Origin: Thiodiazotropha sp037384445
Lineage (GTDB): Bacteria; Pseudomonadota; Gammaproteobacteria; Chromatiales; Chromatiaceae
Reading direction: 5' to 3'
Assembly (NCBI GenBank): GCA_037384445.1
Contig: JARRNY010000070.1
Coordinates: 1-57,703, forward strand
Length of the DNA: 57,703 nt
In this document: positions 1 to 8,231 of the stretch, in pieces
How positions within the stretch are numbered: the stretch's first letter is position 1
How the letters are laid out: each line of letters starts with the position of its first letter
Translations under genes and position numbers: made by a program
Notes under the pieces: generated by a model
What the model saw: the letters and a program-made list of their open reading frames with translations, nothing else
Databases searched by the model: none
What the model was told of the DNA's origin: nothing

Positions 1-117
1 TTTATTGATGTCTAACGGGGTCTGGCAGGGGCAGTTGCCAGGAACATGGTTCCCGAGTTCCAGGATCGGAAGTCCGCTGATGAATGAGCGGGAGGAGAAA
101 CCGCTATTGGGGGACTT

Positions 118-178
118 GGTGGGGCAGGGCCCCTGCCCTACACTCCGGACCACGGGTAGGGTGGGGCCCTGCCCCACC
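118..178. repeat. Dispersed hairpin repeat, copy A
   Basis: Two GC-rich arms in inverted orientation, GGTGGGGCAGGGCCCC...CTAC and GTAGGGTGGGGCCCTGCCCC, separated by a short spacer. Closely similar units lie at 26381-26438, 48360-48419 and 49517-49573. This copy lies just downstream of the flgL stop. It could form a strong hairpin in RNA from either strand, so it may act as a transcript end or stabiliser, but there is no T-run. The repeat is seen directly; the function is inferred. Confidence 0.75.
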
Positions 179-208
179 ATTAAACCGCTTAACCAAGTGC
201 CATTCGGG

Positions 209-1114
209 TCAGAGGTAGTTGAACAGGCTGAGCCCCTGCACCATGTTGAAGGTCTGCTGCGCCGCCTGTAGCGCCACCAGCTCCTGTTCGAAACGGCTGA
301 TCGCCTCGGCCAGGTCGAGATCCTCGGTGTTGGAGAGCGCGATCTCCAGGGTGAGGATGAAGTCGCTGTTGATACTCTTCTGCTCATCGATGCTGTTGAG
401 ACGGGCACCTCCCTGGGTGCGCAGATCGGCAACATGCTCCTGCACCAGGTTCAGATCATCCAGATAGGTGCTGTTTGGCGCATCGGCCTCGAGGCCGGCA
501 ATGATGCCGTGTACCGTCTCGAACAGGTTACGTTTGCCGCCCGTGCTGGTGTCGATATCCATGAAGGCATCGAAACCGTTCTCCCGGTCCTGAACCTGAC
601 GCGTGGCCGAGATCTGCAGGGTACGGGAACCGGCATCGCCGCTGTAGGCGAAAACCCCGTCCGCCGGGTTGGAAAACGGGATGGCGTCGGCATCGTAACC
701 GGCAAAAATATATTCGCCGTTGCTGTCCTTGGTATTGGCCAGCGCCATCAGCTCGTCGTTGATCTGGCGCAACTCTCCGGCAATGGCCCGTCGATCACCT
801 GGCGAGTTGGTGTCATTCAGCCCCTGTATGGTCAGCTCTTTGATGCGCGGTATCAGGTTATCCACCCCTTTCAAGGCCGACTCCTGCATCTCGAGACGGG
901 AATAGGCGCGATCGGCATTGTCCTGATACTGCTCTGTCTGGCTGATGGCGGTACGCAGATCGAGCGCATAGGCAGCGCCGACTGGATCATCCTTGGGTGT
1001 CAGAATGCGTTTGCCGCTGGCTATCTGCAATTGCGACTGGCTCACCTTGGCCTGCTGCTGCAGCATGCCGGCAATACCACGATCGAAAAGTTGTGCGGTG
1101 GATATACGGCTCAT
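209..1114 (-). CDS. flgL: Flagellar hook-associated protein 3 (hook-filament junction)
   Basis: 301 residues, close to the usual FlgL length. FlgL forms, with FlgK, the junction between hook and filament outside the cell. The conserved N-terminal helix (MSRISTAQLFDRGIAGML) and the flagellin-like C-terminal helix ending FNMVQGLSLFNYL are both present; these form the D0/D1 coiled coil. The start is well supported: GGAGGT lies 7 bases before the ATG. It follows flgK by 4 bases and is the last gene of the flgG-L run. The secretion signal for the flagellar type III apparatus is expected in the N-terminus. No defects seen. Confidence 0.95.
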   Translation of the reverse strand: MSRISTAQLFDRGIAGMLQQQAKVSQSQLQIASGKRILTPKDDPVGAAYALDLRTAISQTEQYQDNADRAYSRLEMQESALKGVDNLIPRIKELTIQGLNDTNSPGDRRAIAGELRQINDELMALANTKDSNGEYIFAGYDADAIPFSNPADGVFAYSGDAGSRTLQISATRQVQDRENGFDAFMDIDTSTGGKRNLFETVHGIIAGLEADAPNSTYLDDLNLVQEHVADLRTQGGARLNSIDEQKSINSDFILTLEIALSNTEDLDLAEAISRFEQELVALQAAQQTFNMVQGLSLFNYL

Positions 1115-1118
1115 GGTG

Positions 1119-3065
1119 TTACCTCCTGACCGCGCTGATCAGGGTGTCGAATAGGGTATTGGCGACGGAGATGATCTGCGCCGAGGCCTGGTAGGCCTGC
1201 TGAAATTGAATCAGCTTCGCCGCCTCTTCGTCGAGGTTGACGCCGGAGACCTCCTGCATCGCCTCCTCAGTACGCGCCAGCAGACTCTCCTGAGCCGCCA
1301 GGTTGAGCTCCGCATGGTGGGCCTTGGAACCCACATCCGAGACCATCTGGGCGTAGCTCTCGTTATACGTGGCAGTGCCACCGAGCAAACGGTCGGCCTG
1401 CTGCAAGGCAACCATGGCCAGGGCATTGCGGTTGTCGCTACTGCCGCTGGTGTTGTTACCGATATTGAAGGTGTCACCATTCGCCGGCACCCCCGAGATG
1501 GTAAAGCTGATGCCGCCGAAGGCGCTGAACTGGGTCGGATTCGAGGCCAGAGGAAAGTCCACGCCGATGATCTGTGCCGGATCGGTGGCGTCGTAGGCGA
1601 TGAAATCGTTCGGCGCCGCCGGGCCATTGATGATATCGAAACCGCCGGCGCCAGCGTTGTAGACCAGCTGCATATCGGCAGCCAGCGGCAGGCCGGTGGC
1701 GCTGCTGTTTGCCGGTTGTGTGATCGTCGCATCCCCGGTGTTGAGGGCATTGCCGTTGGCGTCGGTGGCCGCCTGTACCTGTAGCGGGCTGGCTGCCGCC
1801 AGACGCCGCGCATCGGTAAACAGCAGATCGAGACTGTTCGCCCCGTTACGTGTCGGCTGGATGAGGAAGAGGTCGCCCGCCGTCGCGCCAGCCGCATTGA
1901 TGGTGATATCGAGCCCATCCACCGTATTCAGACCCGCTGCCAGGGTCTGGGTCGAACCACTGCTGAGATTCTCCAGAACGAAATCGGTGCCGTCGTAGAT
2001 CAGCTGGTAGTCCGCTCCGGTGAGATCGCTGATGTTGTTGTAGTCGACGCTAATGGAACTACCGTTGCCAGCCGGTTCGAGCACCTGCACCGAACCCATG
2101 CTGAACATGGAGGTGCCGGCCAGGCCGTCCAGATCGAGACCCAGGGCCTGCTGGGCGTTGAGATCGTTTGCCAGCCCCAGCGCCACCAACCCCACCCGAT
2201 TCTGCGCCGGGTCGAGGATCTCATTGCGAAAACGGATCATGCCGCCGATGGCGCCGCCGCTTATCTGATCGGTCACGATCTGCGTACCGAAGGAGAAGTT
2301 GAAGGCGATCTCCAGATGACTGGCATCCAGCTCGCTGGGCTGGGTGGTAAGCGTCGCTGCGCTGGTATCCATCACCAGAGGCTGCCCCTTACCGATGAAG
2401 ACGTTGTAGGCGCCGTCACTCTGCTGCAGCACCTGAATATCGACCATCTTGGAGAGTTCGTTGACCAGTTGGTCTCGCTGATCCAGCAGATCGTTGGGCG
2501 TGCTGCCGTAAGCCAGTTTGATGTCGTTGTTGATGGCGGCGATATCGCTTGCCATGCGGTTGATCTCGGTCACCGACGCCCTGATCTGGTCATTGAGGCT
2601 GTTGCGAGAGGACTCGAACTGCTGATCGAAGTAGTGAAAGCGATCGACCATCGAGCTGGCTTCCGCCATCACCAACTGGCGCGTCGAGACGGAGGCCGGG
2701 TCGTTGGCAAGCGCCTGCAAGGAGTTGAAGAAGTTGTTCAGCGTCGGCTGGATACCCACATCCGCATCGGCCACGAGCCCATCCAGTTTGGTGGCGCCGT
2801 CGTAATAGGCCTGCAGTTCAGACGTAATGGACTGGCTGGCGCGCACCTGAGAGGAGATGAAACTGTCGTACTGGCGCGAGATCTGCGACACATCAACACC
2901 AGTACCGACATAGCCGATACCGGTAAAATCGGGTTTGCGCGTGGCAAAGTCCACCGTCTGGCGACTGTAGCCTTCGGTGTTGACGTTGGCGATGTTGTGT
3001 CCGGTGGTATCCATTGCCTGCCGATTGGCGGTCAGGGCTGAAACACCGATGGAGAGTATGCTCAC
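1119..3065 (-). CDS. flgK: Flagellar hook-associated protein 1
   Basis: 648 residues. FlgK sits directly on the hook and, with FlgL, joins it to the filament. The N-terminus carries the rod/hook/HAP signature (GHNIANVNTEGYSRQ, about residues 22-36), and the C-terminal helix contains AAKLIQFQQAYQASAQII, the matching D0 segment. The long middle is variable, as is usual for FlgK. The start is GTG, with GAGG about 9 bases upstream. It lies 37 bases after the flgJ stop and 4 bases before flgL, so the genes are probably co-transcribed. Confidence 0.95.
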   Translation of the reverse strand: MSILSIGVSALTANRQAMDTTGHNIANVNTEGYSRQTVDFATRKPDFTGIGYVGTGVDVSQISRQYDSFISSQVRASQSITSELQAYYDGATKLDGLVADADVGIQPTLNNFFNSLQALANDPASVSTRQLVMAEASSMVDRFHYFDQQFESSRNSLNDQIRASVTEINRMASDIAAINNDIKLAYGSTPNDLLDQRDQLVNELSKMVDIQVLQQSDGAYNVFIGKGQPLVMDTSAATLTTQPSELDASHLEIAFNFSFGTQIVTDQISGGAIGGMIRFRNEILDPAQNRVGLVALGLANDLNAQQALGLDLDGLAGTSMFSMGSVQVLEPAGNGSSISVDYNNISDLTGADYQLIYDGTDFVLENLSSGSTQTLAAGLNTVDGLDITINAAGATAGDLFLIQPTRNGANSLDLLFTDARRLAAASPLQVQAATDANGNALNTGDATITQPANSSATGLPLAADMQLVYNAGAGGFDIINGPAAPNDFIAYDATDPAQIIGVDFPLASNPTQFSAFGGISFTISGVPANGDTFNIGNNTSGSSDNRNALAMVALQQADRLLGGTATYNESYAQMVSDVGSKAHHAELNLAAQESLLARTEEAMQEVSGVNLDEEAAKLIQFQQAYQASAQIISVANTLFDTLISAVRR

Positions 3066-3102
3066 TGTATTTGCCTCACGCTATCCCTTGTTTTATCGGC
3101 CA

Positions 3103-3618
3103 TCAGGTGGACGTCTTGAACGTTGCCAGCGCGGAGCGCATCTCCGGCCCCTGCATCACGCGCAGGATTTTTTCGGCGTAGGCCGGGTCGGTGGCGTAGC
3201 CGGCTTCCTGCAGGGCCTGGAAGTAGGCATCAGGATCGCCGGCGTTTGAGAGCGCCTCCGCATAACGGGGTGAGCTCTTCACGAAGGCCACATAGTCCTG
3301 AAAACTCTGTTCGAATGACTCATAGGAACGGAAGCGCTCACGTCGGCGTACCGCCACACCGGATTCGTACTCCAATGTCTCCCGCTTAATCTGGCCCCCA
3401 TCCCAGCGCTGATCAGCCTTGATGCCGAACAGGTTGTAGCTGCTGCGACCATCCTGCTGCGCCATTACGTGGTTGCCCCAGCCGGTCTCAAGCGCCGCTT
3501 GGGCCAGCAGGGCCTCAGCCGGGATACCCAATTCCGTAGCGGCTGCCTCTGCGCAATTCCACAACTGCTGAACAAACTCTTGCGGCGATGCAATTGATCT
3601 CCGGGGATTCCGGCTCAC
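3103..3618 (-). CDS. flgJ: FlgJ C-terminal part: peptidoglycan hydrolase domain, out of frame with the N-terminal part
   Basis: This frame encodes the glucosaminidase-type muramidase half of FlgJ (SPQEFVQQLWNCAEAAATEL, then AQAALETGWG with the catalytic-type Glu, then YNLFGIKA). In most gammaproteobacteria this half is fused to the rod-binding domain and opens the cell wall for the rod. Here it is +1 relative to the upstream part (3515-3904) and overlaps it by about 100 bases. The nominal start is GTG at 3618, with no convincing ribosome binding site, so independent initiation looks unlikely. A C-run (TCCCC) lies at the frame transition. The linker between the halves is also short, so a lost segment is possible. 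Confidence 0.8.
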   Translation of the reverse strand: MSRNPRRSIASPQEFVQQLWNCAEAAATELGIPAEALLAQAALETGWGNHVMAQQDGRSSYNLFGIKADQRWDGGQIKRETLEYESGVAVRRRERFRSYESFEQSFQDYVAFVKSSPRYAEALSNAGDPDAYFQALQEAGYATDPAYAEKILRVMQGPEMRSALATFKTST

Positions 3619-3904
3619 CGCCGAGTTGACGCCGCAGCACCCCGCTCAGTCCCATGCCGCCATGCTCAGCCATATGCAGCGAGAGCTGCTGGTCGTACAT
3701 ATCCTGATAGAAGCGGGTACGGTCGCTGTCGAAGACGCCGCCGCCGAAGTTGGCCTGACGCATCTGTTTCACCATCATCTGCACGAACAGGGACTCGAAC
3801 TGCTTGGCCACCTTAGCGCTGGCACCGGCCTGATCCTCCCGTGCCTGGTACTTGAGTTCCGCCAGACCGGAGAAGTCGTTGTAGATGGGGGTCGAGGCGC
3901 TCAT
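3515..3904 (-). CDS. flgJ: FlgJ N-terminal part: rod-binding (rod cap) domain, runs into a frameshift
   Basis: Residues 1 to about 97 are the FlgJ rod-binding domain (AKQFESLFVQMMVKQMRQAN, then FYQDMYDQQLSLHMAEHGGM, then LSGVLRRQLGG). This domain is thought to cap the growing rod. After GGEPESP the frame loses homology and ends in an unrelated tail of about 30 residues, while the hydrolase half continues in the next frame. Many bacteria outside the gammaproteobacteria have the cap domain alone, so this fragment could still work. It starts immediately after the flgI stop. Whether the break is biological or a sequence error cannot be told from one sequence. Confidence 0.85.
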   Translation of the reverse strand: MSASTPIYNDFSGLAELKYQAREDQAGASAKVAKQFESLFVQMMVKQMRQANFGGGVFDSDRTRFYQDMYDQQLSLHMAEHGGMGLSGVLRRQLGGEPESPEINCIAARVCSAVVELRRGSRYGIGYPG

Positions 3905-5017
3905 CTAGATCACCAGCAACTCCGCACGTAGTGCGCCGGCCTCTTTGAGGGCTTCGAGAATAGCGACCAGATCACTGGGAGCGGCACCCACCTGATTGAC
4001 TGCCCGCACCACTTCATCCAGCGAAACACCGGGATTGAAGAGAAACATGCGATTGCCCTCTTCAGAGACATTAACCTGGCTCTGCGGCACCACAGCCGTC
4101 TGCCCCCGCGAGAAGGCACCCGGCTGGGAGACAGAGGTCTGTTCGCTGATGCTGACCACCAGAGAGCCGTGAGAGACCGCGGCCGGATAGACCCGAACCT
4201 GGCTGTTGATCACCACCGTACCGGTGCGCGAATTGATGATCACCTTGGCGGAACTGGCAGCAGGTTGCACCTCCAGCTCCTCCAGCAGCGATATGAAACT
4301 GACTTTCTGTCCCGGGTCGACCGGCGCATTGACGCGGATCGAAGTGGAATCCAATGCTTTGGCAGTCCCAGGACCGATAGTCAGGTTGATCGACTCGGCA
4401 ACGCGACGGGCTGTGGTGAAATCGCCATCATGCAGATTCAGCGTGATCAACGGCTGCTTGTTGAAACCGTTGGGAACTTCGCGCTCCACCGAGGCGCCAT
4501 TCGGGATACGCCCGGCACTTGGGATGTTGACCGTGATTTTGGAACCGTCAGCGCCCTCCCCGCTCAAGCCACCGACCACCAGGTTTCCCTGGGCCAGACC
4601 ATAGGTGTTGCCGTCTGCACCTTTGAGGGGTGTCATCAACAGGGTGCCACCGCGCAGGCTCTTGGCATTACCCAGCGAGGAGACAGTGACATCGAACTGC
4701 TGACCGAGCTTGCTGAAGGCGGGCAGATCGCCGTGCACAATAACCGCAGCGGCATTCTTCGGTTTGATGTTGACCCCTTGCGGAATATGCACACCGAGCT
4801 GCGAGAGCATGTTCTTCAGACTGTTGATGGTATAGGGCGAGTCGGTGTCCTTGTCGCCGGTACCGTTAAGGCCCACCACCAGACCGTAACCGATCAATTG
4901 GTTGCTGCGCACCCCCTGGATAGCGGCCAGGTCTTTAATACGCTCAGCCCAGACATTCGATGCCAACAGTGACAGGGTCAGGGTAATCAAAAGGGTCAAG
5001 CTTGATGTGCGTTTCAT
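3905..5017 (-). CDS. flgI: Flagellar P-ring protein precursor
   Basis: 370 residues, the standard length. FlgI polymerises in the periplasm into the P-ring around the rod. A Sec signal peptide occupies about residues 1-24 (hydrophobic core, then ASNVWA). The family hallmark IKDLAAIQGVRSNQLIGYGL follows directly, and the C-terminal region (PQSQVNVSEEGNRM) is intact. It is 10 bases downstream of flgH and is followed at once by flgJ, the usual order. FlgA, encoded at 13163, is its assembly chaperone. No defects seen. Confidence 0.97.
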   Translation of the reverse strand: MKRTSSLTLLITLTLSLLASNVWAERIKDLAAIQGVRSNQLIGYGLVVGLNGTGDKDTDSPYTINSLKNMLSQLGVHIPQGVNIKPKNAAAVIVHGDLPAFSKLGQQFDVTVSSLGNAKSLRGGTLLMTPLKGADGNTYGLAQGNLVVGGLSGEGADGSKITVNIPSAGRIPNGASVEREVPNGFNKQPLITLNLHDGDFTTARRVAESINLTIGPGTAKALDSTSIRVNAPVDPGQKVSFISLLEELEVQPAASSAKVIINSRTGTVVINSQVRVYPAAVSHGSLVVSISEQTSVSQPGAFSRGQTAVVPQSQVNVSEEGNRMFLFNPGVSLDEVVRAVNQVGAAPSDLVAILEALKEAGALRAELLVI

Positions 5018-5027
5018 TTCGATAACC

Positions 5028-5741
5028 TCAGAAGGGTGACAGCACGCTGTTGAAGAAGCGGGTCAGCCAGCCCATGGAGTTGGCATCGGCCAGCGCACCC
5101 TCGCCCACGTAGCTGATCGTGGGGTCGGCGATGCGGGTCGATTCCACTGTGTTCTGCGGGGTGATGTCCTGCGGGCGAACGATGCCGGCCAGACGGACAT
5201 ACTCATAGCCCTGGTTGATGCCGATGCGCTTTTCGCCGCGCACATAGAGATTCCGGTTGGGCAGCACTTCCACCACGGTGACGGTAATGTTGCCGGTCAG
5301 GGCATTGCTCTGGGTCGAGCTGCCGTCACCGCTGAAATCGCCACTGGAAGAGAGCCCGAAATCGAGCGTGTTGTTTTTGTTGCTGGCCAACGGCAGGACG
5401 CCCGGCGTGTTGAACTGAGGTGTGGAGCCGAAAATTGTCGGGTTGGCCATGTTCATCTCGGTGCTCTTGGCCGTGGCGGTGGTCGCCGACTTATTCGCCT
5501 GGGTGCTCTCCACCAGGGTCACGGTCAGCATGTCACCCACCCGGCGCGCCACGATATCCTCGAACCAGATCATCTCGTAGCCGGATTGATAGATGGCACC
5601 GTTACCGGTGGGCATCGGCGGCGGCGCTATCGGCCGCATGGGGGCATAGGCCGCATCCCGTTTCGGACCGGTGGACTGGCAGCCGCTGAGCAGGCCGAGC
5701 AGGATCAGCAGTAGCGGCAGGAGGGTGAGCAGGCGTTTCAT
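5028..5741 (-). CDS. flgH: Flagellar L-ring lipoprotein precursor
   Basis: 237 residues. FlgH forms the outer-membrane L-ring bushing of the basal body. The N-terminus is a lipoprotein signal peptide with lipobox LLSGC, so Cys21 is the expected lipidated residue. The conserved core (WFEDIVARRVGDMLTVTLVE, then NLYVRGEKRIGINQGYE, then IRPQDITPQNTVESTRIAD in close variant form) is all present. It follows flgG by 14 bases and precedes flgI by 10. Confidence 0.97.
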   Translation of the reverse strand: MKRLLTLLPLLLILLGLLSGCQSTGPKRDAAYAPMRPIAPPPMPTGNGAIYQSGYEMIWFEDIVARRVGDMLTVTLVESTQANKSATTATAKSTEMNMANPTIFGSTPQFNTPGVLPLASNKNNTLDFGLSSSGDFSGDGSSTQSNALTGNITVTVVEVLPNRNLYVRGEKRIGINQGYEYVRLAGIVRPQDITPQNTVESTRIADPTISYVGEGALADANSMGWLTRFFNSVLSPF

Positions 5742-5755
5742 CAGGCTATCTCCGA

Positions 5756-6541
5756 TCAGAGTTGCTGATTCACATAGGCGAGCATCTCGTCGGTGGTGGA
5801 GATTGCCTTGGAGTTCATCTCATAGGCGCGCTGGGTCTCAATCATGTTCACCAGCTCTTCGACCACATTGACGTTGGAGCTCTCGAGGGCGCCCTGGATC
5901 AGAGTGCCGGTGCTGTCGCTGCCGGGAATCGCGGTGTTGACGCCGCCACTGGCGTTGCTCTCCCGATAGAGGTTGTCGCCGATCGGCTCCAGCCCCTGGG
6001 GATTGACGAAGTAGGCCAGTTCGATCTGACCGATCTGGGTCGGCGCGTTACTGCCCGACTGCAGCACCGAGACCACGCCATCGGAGCCGATGGTGATGCT
6101 GGTAGCGTCGGTAGGCACGGTCATCGAAGGCTGCACCTCATAACCGTTGGGCGTGACCAGCACACCGTCAGCGGTAAGACTGAAACTGCCGTCGCGGGTA
6201 TAGACGATATTGCCGTCGGGATGCAGCACCTGAAAGTAGCCCTTGCCCTGCACCGCCACATCGAGGGAGTTGCCGCTCTGCACGATGTTGCCCTGGCTAT
6301 GCTCCTTCTGTGTGGCCACGACTTTGACGCCGGTGCCAAGCATCAGACCGGAGGGCAGCTCGGTGTTCTCCGAGGACTGGGCGCCGACCTGGCGCAGGTT
6401 TTGATAGATCAGGTCATTGAACACCGCCCGGTCCCGTTTGAAACCGGTGGTGTTGACGTTGGCCAGATTGTTCGAGATCACGGACATGTTGGTCTGTTGA
6501 GCATCCAGTCCGGTCTTGGCTATCCAGAGTGCGGGGTACAT
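5756..6541 (-). CDS. flgG: Flagellar distal rod protein
   Basis: 261 residues, typical for FlgG, the distal rod subunit. The N-terminal rod signature (LWIAKTGLDAQQTNMSVISN, then NLANVNTTGFKRDRAVF) and the C-terminal helix (SNVNVVEELVNMIETQRAYE) are intact. AGAGGAAG upstream of the ATG gives a good ribosome binding site. The 83-base gap from flgF contains a sigma54-type promoter (6606-6621), so flgG probably begins its own transcription unit running through flgL. Confidence 0.97.
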   Translation of the reverse strand: MYPALWIAKTGLDAQQTNMSVISNNLANVNTTGFKRDRAVFNDLIYQNLRQVGAQSSENTELPSGLMLGTGVKVVATQKEHSQGNIVQSGNSLDVAVQGKGYFQVLHPDGNIVYTRDGSFSLTADGVLVTPNGYEVQPSMTVPTDATSITIGSDGVVSVLQSGSNAPTQIGQIELAYFVNPQGLEPIGDNLYRESNASGGVNTAIPGSDSTGTLIQGALESSNVNVVEELVNMIETQRAYEMNSKAISTTDEMLAYVNQQL

Positions 6542-6605
6542 ACGCGCTTCCTCTTAAAAACTTGATCAATCAGTCAGCATTCAATCTGACTGCTAATCTG
6601 ATAAG

Positions 6606-6621
6606 TGCAATTAACCTGCCA
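6606..6621 (-). promoter_or_regulatory. Sigma54-type promoter upstream of flgG
   Basis: On the minus strand the site reads TGGCAGGTTAATTGCA, against the consensus TGGCACG-N4-TTGCA. The invariant GG and GC are present with the required 10 bases between them. It begins 4 bases after the flgF stop. Transcription would start near 6595, about 54 bases before the flgG ATG. Sigma54 control of middle flagellar genes through a FleQ/FlrC-type activator is established in Pseudomonas and Vibrio; applying it here is inference. Confidence 0.75.
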
Positions 6622-6624
6622 ACC

Positions 6625-7365
6625 TCAGCCCATACGCATCAGGGAGGCGGAGGCGCTGTCGAGCTCCTCGGAGGTCTTCATCATCTTCACTTGCATCTCG
6701 AACTTGCGGGAGAGTTCGATCATGTTGACCAGGGCATCGGCCACATTGACGTTGCTGGTCTCCAGAGCGCCGGAAGCCAGTGTTACGTCGGCATCGGCAT
6801 CCGCTTCAGTGCCGTCACGCAGGCGCATCAGGCCATCGCTTCCCTTGGTCAGCTGATCGATAGCGGGGTTGACCATCTTGATGCGATCGACGATAGCCAG
6901 GGCGTCCGGGGTCGAGCCTTCCGGTTGTATGGTGATAGTGCCGTCCGGTGCTATCTCGATCTGCTCGAAAGGCGGCAAGGCAATCGGTCCGCCATTGCCG
7001 ATCAGCGGCAAACCTTCGCCGTTGGTGACCAAACCGTTGGCGTCGACCTTGAGGTCTCCACGACGGCTATAAGCCTCGTTGCCATCGGGGGCCTGCACAG
7101 CGAAGAACCCGTCGCCCTTCACCGCCAGATCAAGCGGATTGCCGGTCGACATCTCAGCGCCCTTTTCGAAATTGATGTCAGGACGCTCGTCGAGGGCATA
7201 GACCCGGGTCGGATAACCCTGTCCAAACACAGGCATACTGCGGAACTGGTTGAGATCTTCCATGAAACCGGCCGTGTTCACATTGGCCAGGTTATTGGCG
7301 TTATTGGCCTGGGCGATCAGGGTCTCTTTGGCTCCGCTCATGGCGACATAAATCATGCGATCCAT
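6625..7365 (-). CDS. flgF: Flagellar proximal rod protein FlgF
   Basis: 246 residues. FlgF is one of the proximal rod subunits of the flagellar basal body. The N-terminal signature (MIYVAMSGAKETLIAQANNA followed by NNLANVNTAGF) and the C-terminal helix (ETSNVNVADALVNMIELSRK) match the rod family, and the family's mid-region is intact. In most relatives flgF follows flgE directly. Here flgE is about 870 bases away, with an opposite-strand gene and a repeat between them. A sigma54-type site at 7448-7463 gives flgF its own promoter. Confidence 0.96.
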   Translation of the reverse strand: MDRMIYVAMSGAKETLIAQANNANNLANVNTAGFMEDLNQFRSMPVFGQGYPTRVYALDERPDINFEKGAEMSTGNPLDLAVKGDGFFAVQAPDGNEAYSRRGDLKVDANGLVTNGEGLPLIGNGGPIALPPFEQIEIAPDGTITIQPEGSTPDALAIVDRIKMVNPAIDQLTKGSDGLMRLRDGTEADADADVTLASGALETSNVNVADALVNMIELSRKFEMQVKMMKTSEELDSASASLMRMG

Positions 7366-7447
7366 GGAATGGCTCCCGTCAGTTGTCTATGATGCGGTCT
7401 GTCGACTCGGCCTTGGCCGGACCGTACAGACCCTTTACCCAGGAAAC

Positions 7448-7463
7448 TGCAAGTAGCGGGCCA
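7448..7463 (-). promoter_or_regulatory. Sigma54-type promoter upstream of flgF
   Basis: The minus strand reads TGGCCCGCTACTTGCA, a close match to TGGCACG-N4-TTGCA with one mismatch and exact GG-N10-GC spacing. The predicted start is near 7436, leaving a leader of about 70 bases before the flgF ATG at 7365. The site lies 30 bases upstream of the divergent DUF2956 gene. Confidence 0.75.
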
Positions 7464-7492
7464 GCCTGACCAGAACCCACCCAGAGAATCGC

Positions 7493-7837
7493 ATGGCAAG
7501 AACCAACAAGCAGGACCGACCCTCCCAAGAGACGGTAGCGGAGGCTGCACGCATCGCTCGCGCCACCCAGCGTCCCGGTCAGAGCAAAGAGCAGACCAAA
7601 CTGATTGCCCAGGGCATCCAAAAGGGTATAGATCAGTACAAGAAGCAGCAGAAAGCCAAAGCGCGCGAGCTGGACAAGCGGCGAAAAAAGACGACCGCAA
7701 CCGGAGCTTCGGAGGAGACGTCCTCAGAGCCCTGCGAGGATTCTGTCGCCACGACCTGGGCCAGCCGGCTGCCTTGGATACTGCTCGGCCTTTCCTGGAC
7801 CGGTTTTCTTTTCTACCTGCTGTTGATCGGGCAATAG
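7493..7837 (+). CDS. DUF2956 family protein
   Basis: 114 residues. The N-terminal half is very basic and helical (EAARIARATQRPGQSKEQTK, then KGIDQYKKQQKAKAREL), followed by a short linker and one C-terminal membrane segment of about 20 residues (LPWILLGLSWTGFLFYLLLI). This layout matches DUF2956, a small gammaproteobacterial family of unknown function. It would be a tail-anchored inner-membrane protein with a cytoplasmic basic domain. It lies on the opposite strand between flgF and flgE. No link to flagella is known. The ribosome binding site is weak. Confidence 0.8.
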   Translation: MARTNKQDRPSQETVAEAARIARATQRPGQSKEQTKLIAQGIQKGIDQYKKQQKAKARELDKRRKKTTATGASEETSSEPCEDSVATTWASRLPWILLGLSWTGFLFYLLLIGQ

Positions 7838-7914
7838 GCCAAGGCTCAGCCTGACCTGCGCCATGAAAGAGTTTGAGCAGGCGTGGCGCGGGGAACCGTG
7901 AGTTTTTTGTTTGG

Positions 7915-8126
7915 GTTCGCTGCGCTCATGCCTTTTCTAAACCCCTCTCCCTGGCCCTCTCCCGCAAGGGGAGAGGGGAAGTTTCTGTCGCCTGCATCGA
8001 GTGCTTCCAGTCAGGCGATTCAAGCAGACTCTTCGTTCGCTCCTCCACTCGATCCCTAAATTCCCTCTCCCCTTGCGGGAGAGGGTCAGGGAGAGGGGGA
8101 ACCAATGACCAGTGAGCGCAGCGAAC
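7915..8126. repeat. Long interrupted inverted repeat between the DUF2956 gene and flgE
   Basis: The outer arms GTTCGCTGCGCTCA (7915-7928) and its reverse complement (8113-8126) enclose inner arms at 7942-7978 and 8063-8099. Each inner arm is about 37 bases and includes CCCTCTCCCGCAAGGGGAGA, itself a palindrome. The inner arms match at about 35 of 37 positions in inverted orientation. No transposase is encoded. This resembles a bacterial interspersed mosaic element or a MITE. It fills most of the 394-base gap between the DUF2956 gene and flgE; the remainder contains only the flgE terminator. Confidence 0.8.
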
Positions 8127-8160
8127 GCATCAACTCAAAATTCATAATTCAAAATTCAAC

Positions 8161-8211
8161 AAAAAAGCCGCCGATTCCCTCCCCCGCACACTTGGGGAGA
8201 AAATCGGCGGC
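8161..8211 (-). terminator. Rho-independent terminator after flgE
   Basis: On the minus strand, downstream of the flgE stop, GCCGCCGATT pairs with AATCGGCGGC (10 bp stem, 25-base interior) and is followed directly by TTTTTT. This ends the flgB-C-D-E transcript, so flgF does not depend on it. Confidence 0.88.
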
Positions 8212-8231
8212 CCGCGTACTCTTTGGCGTAT

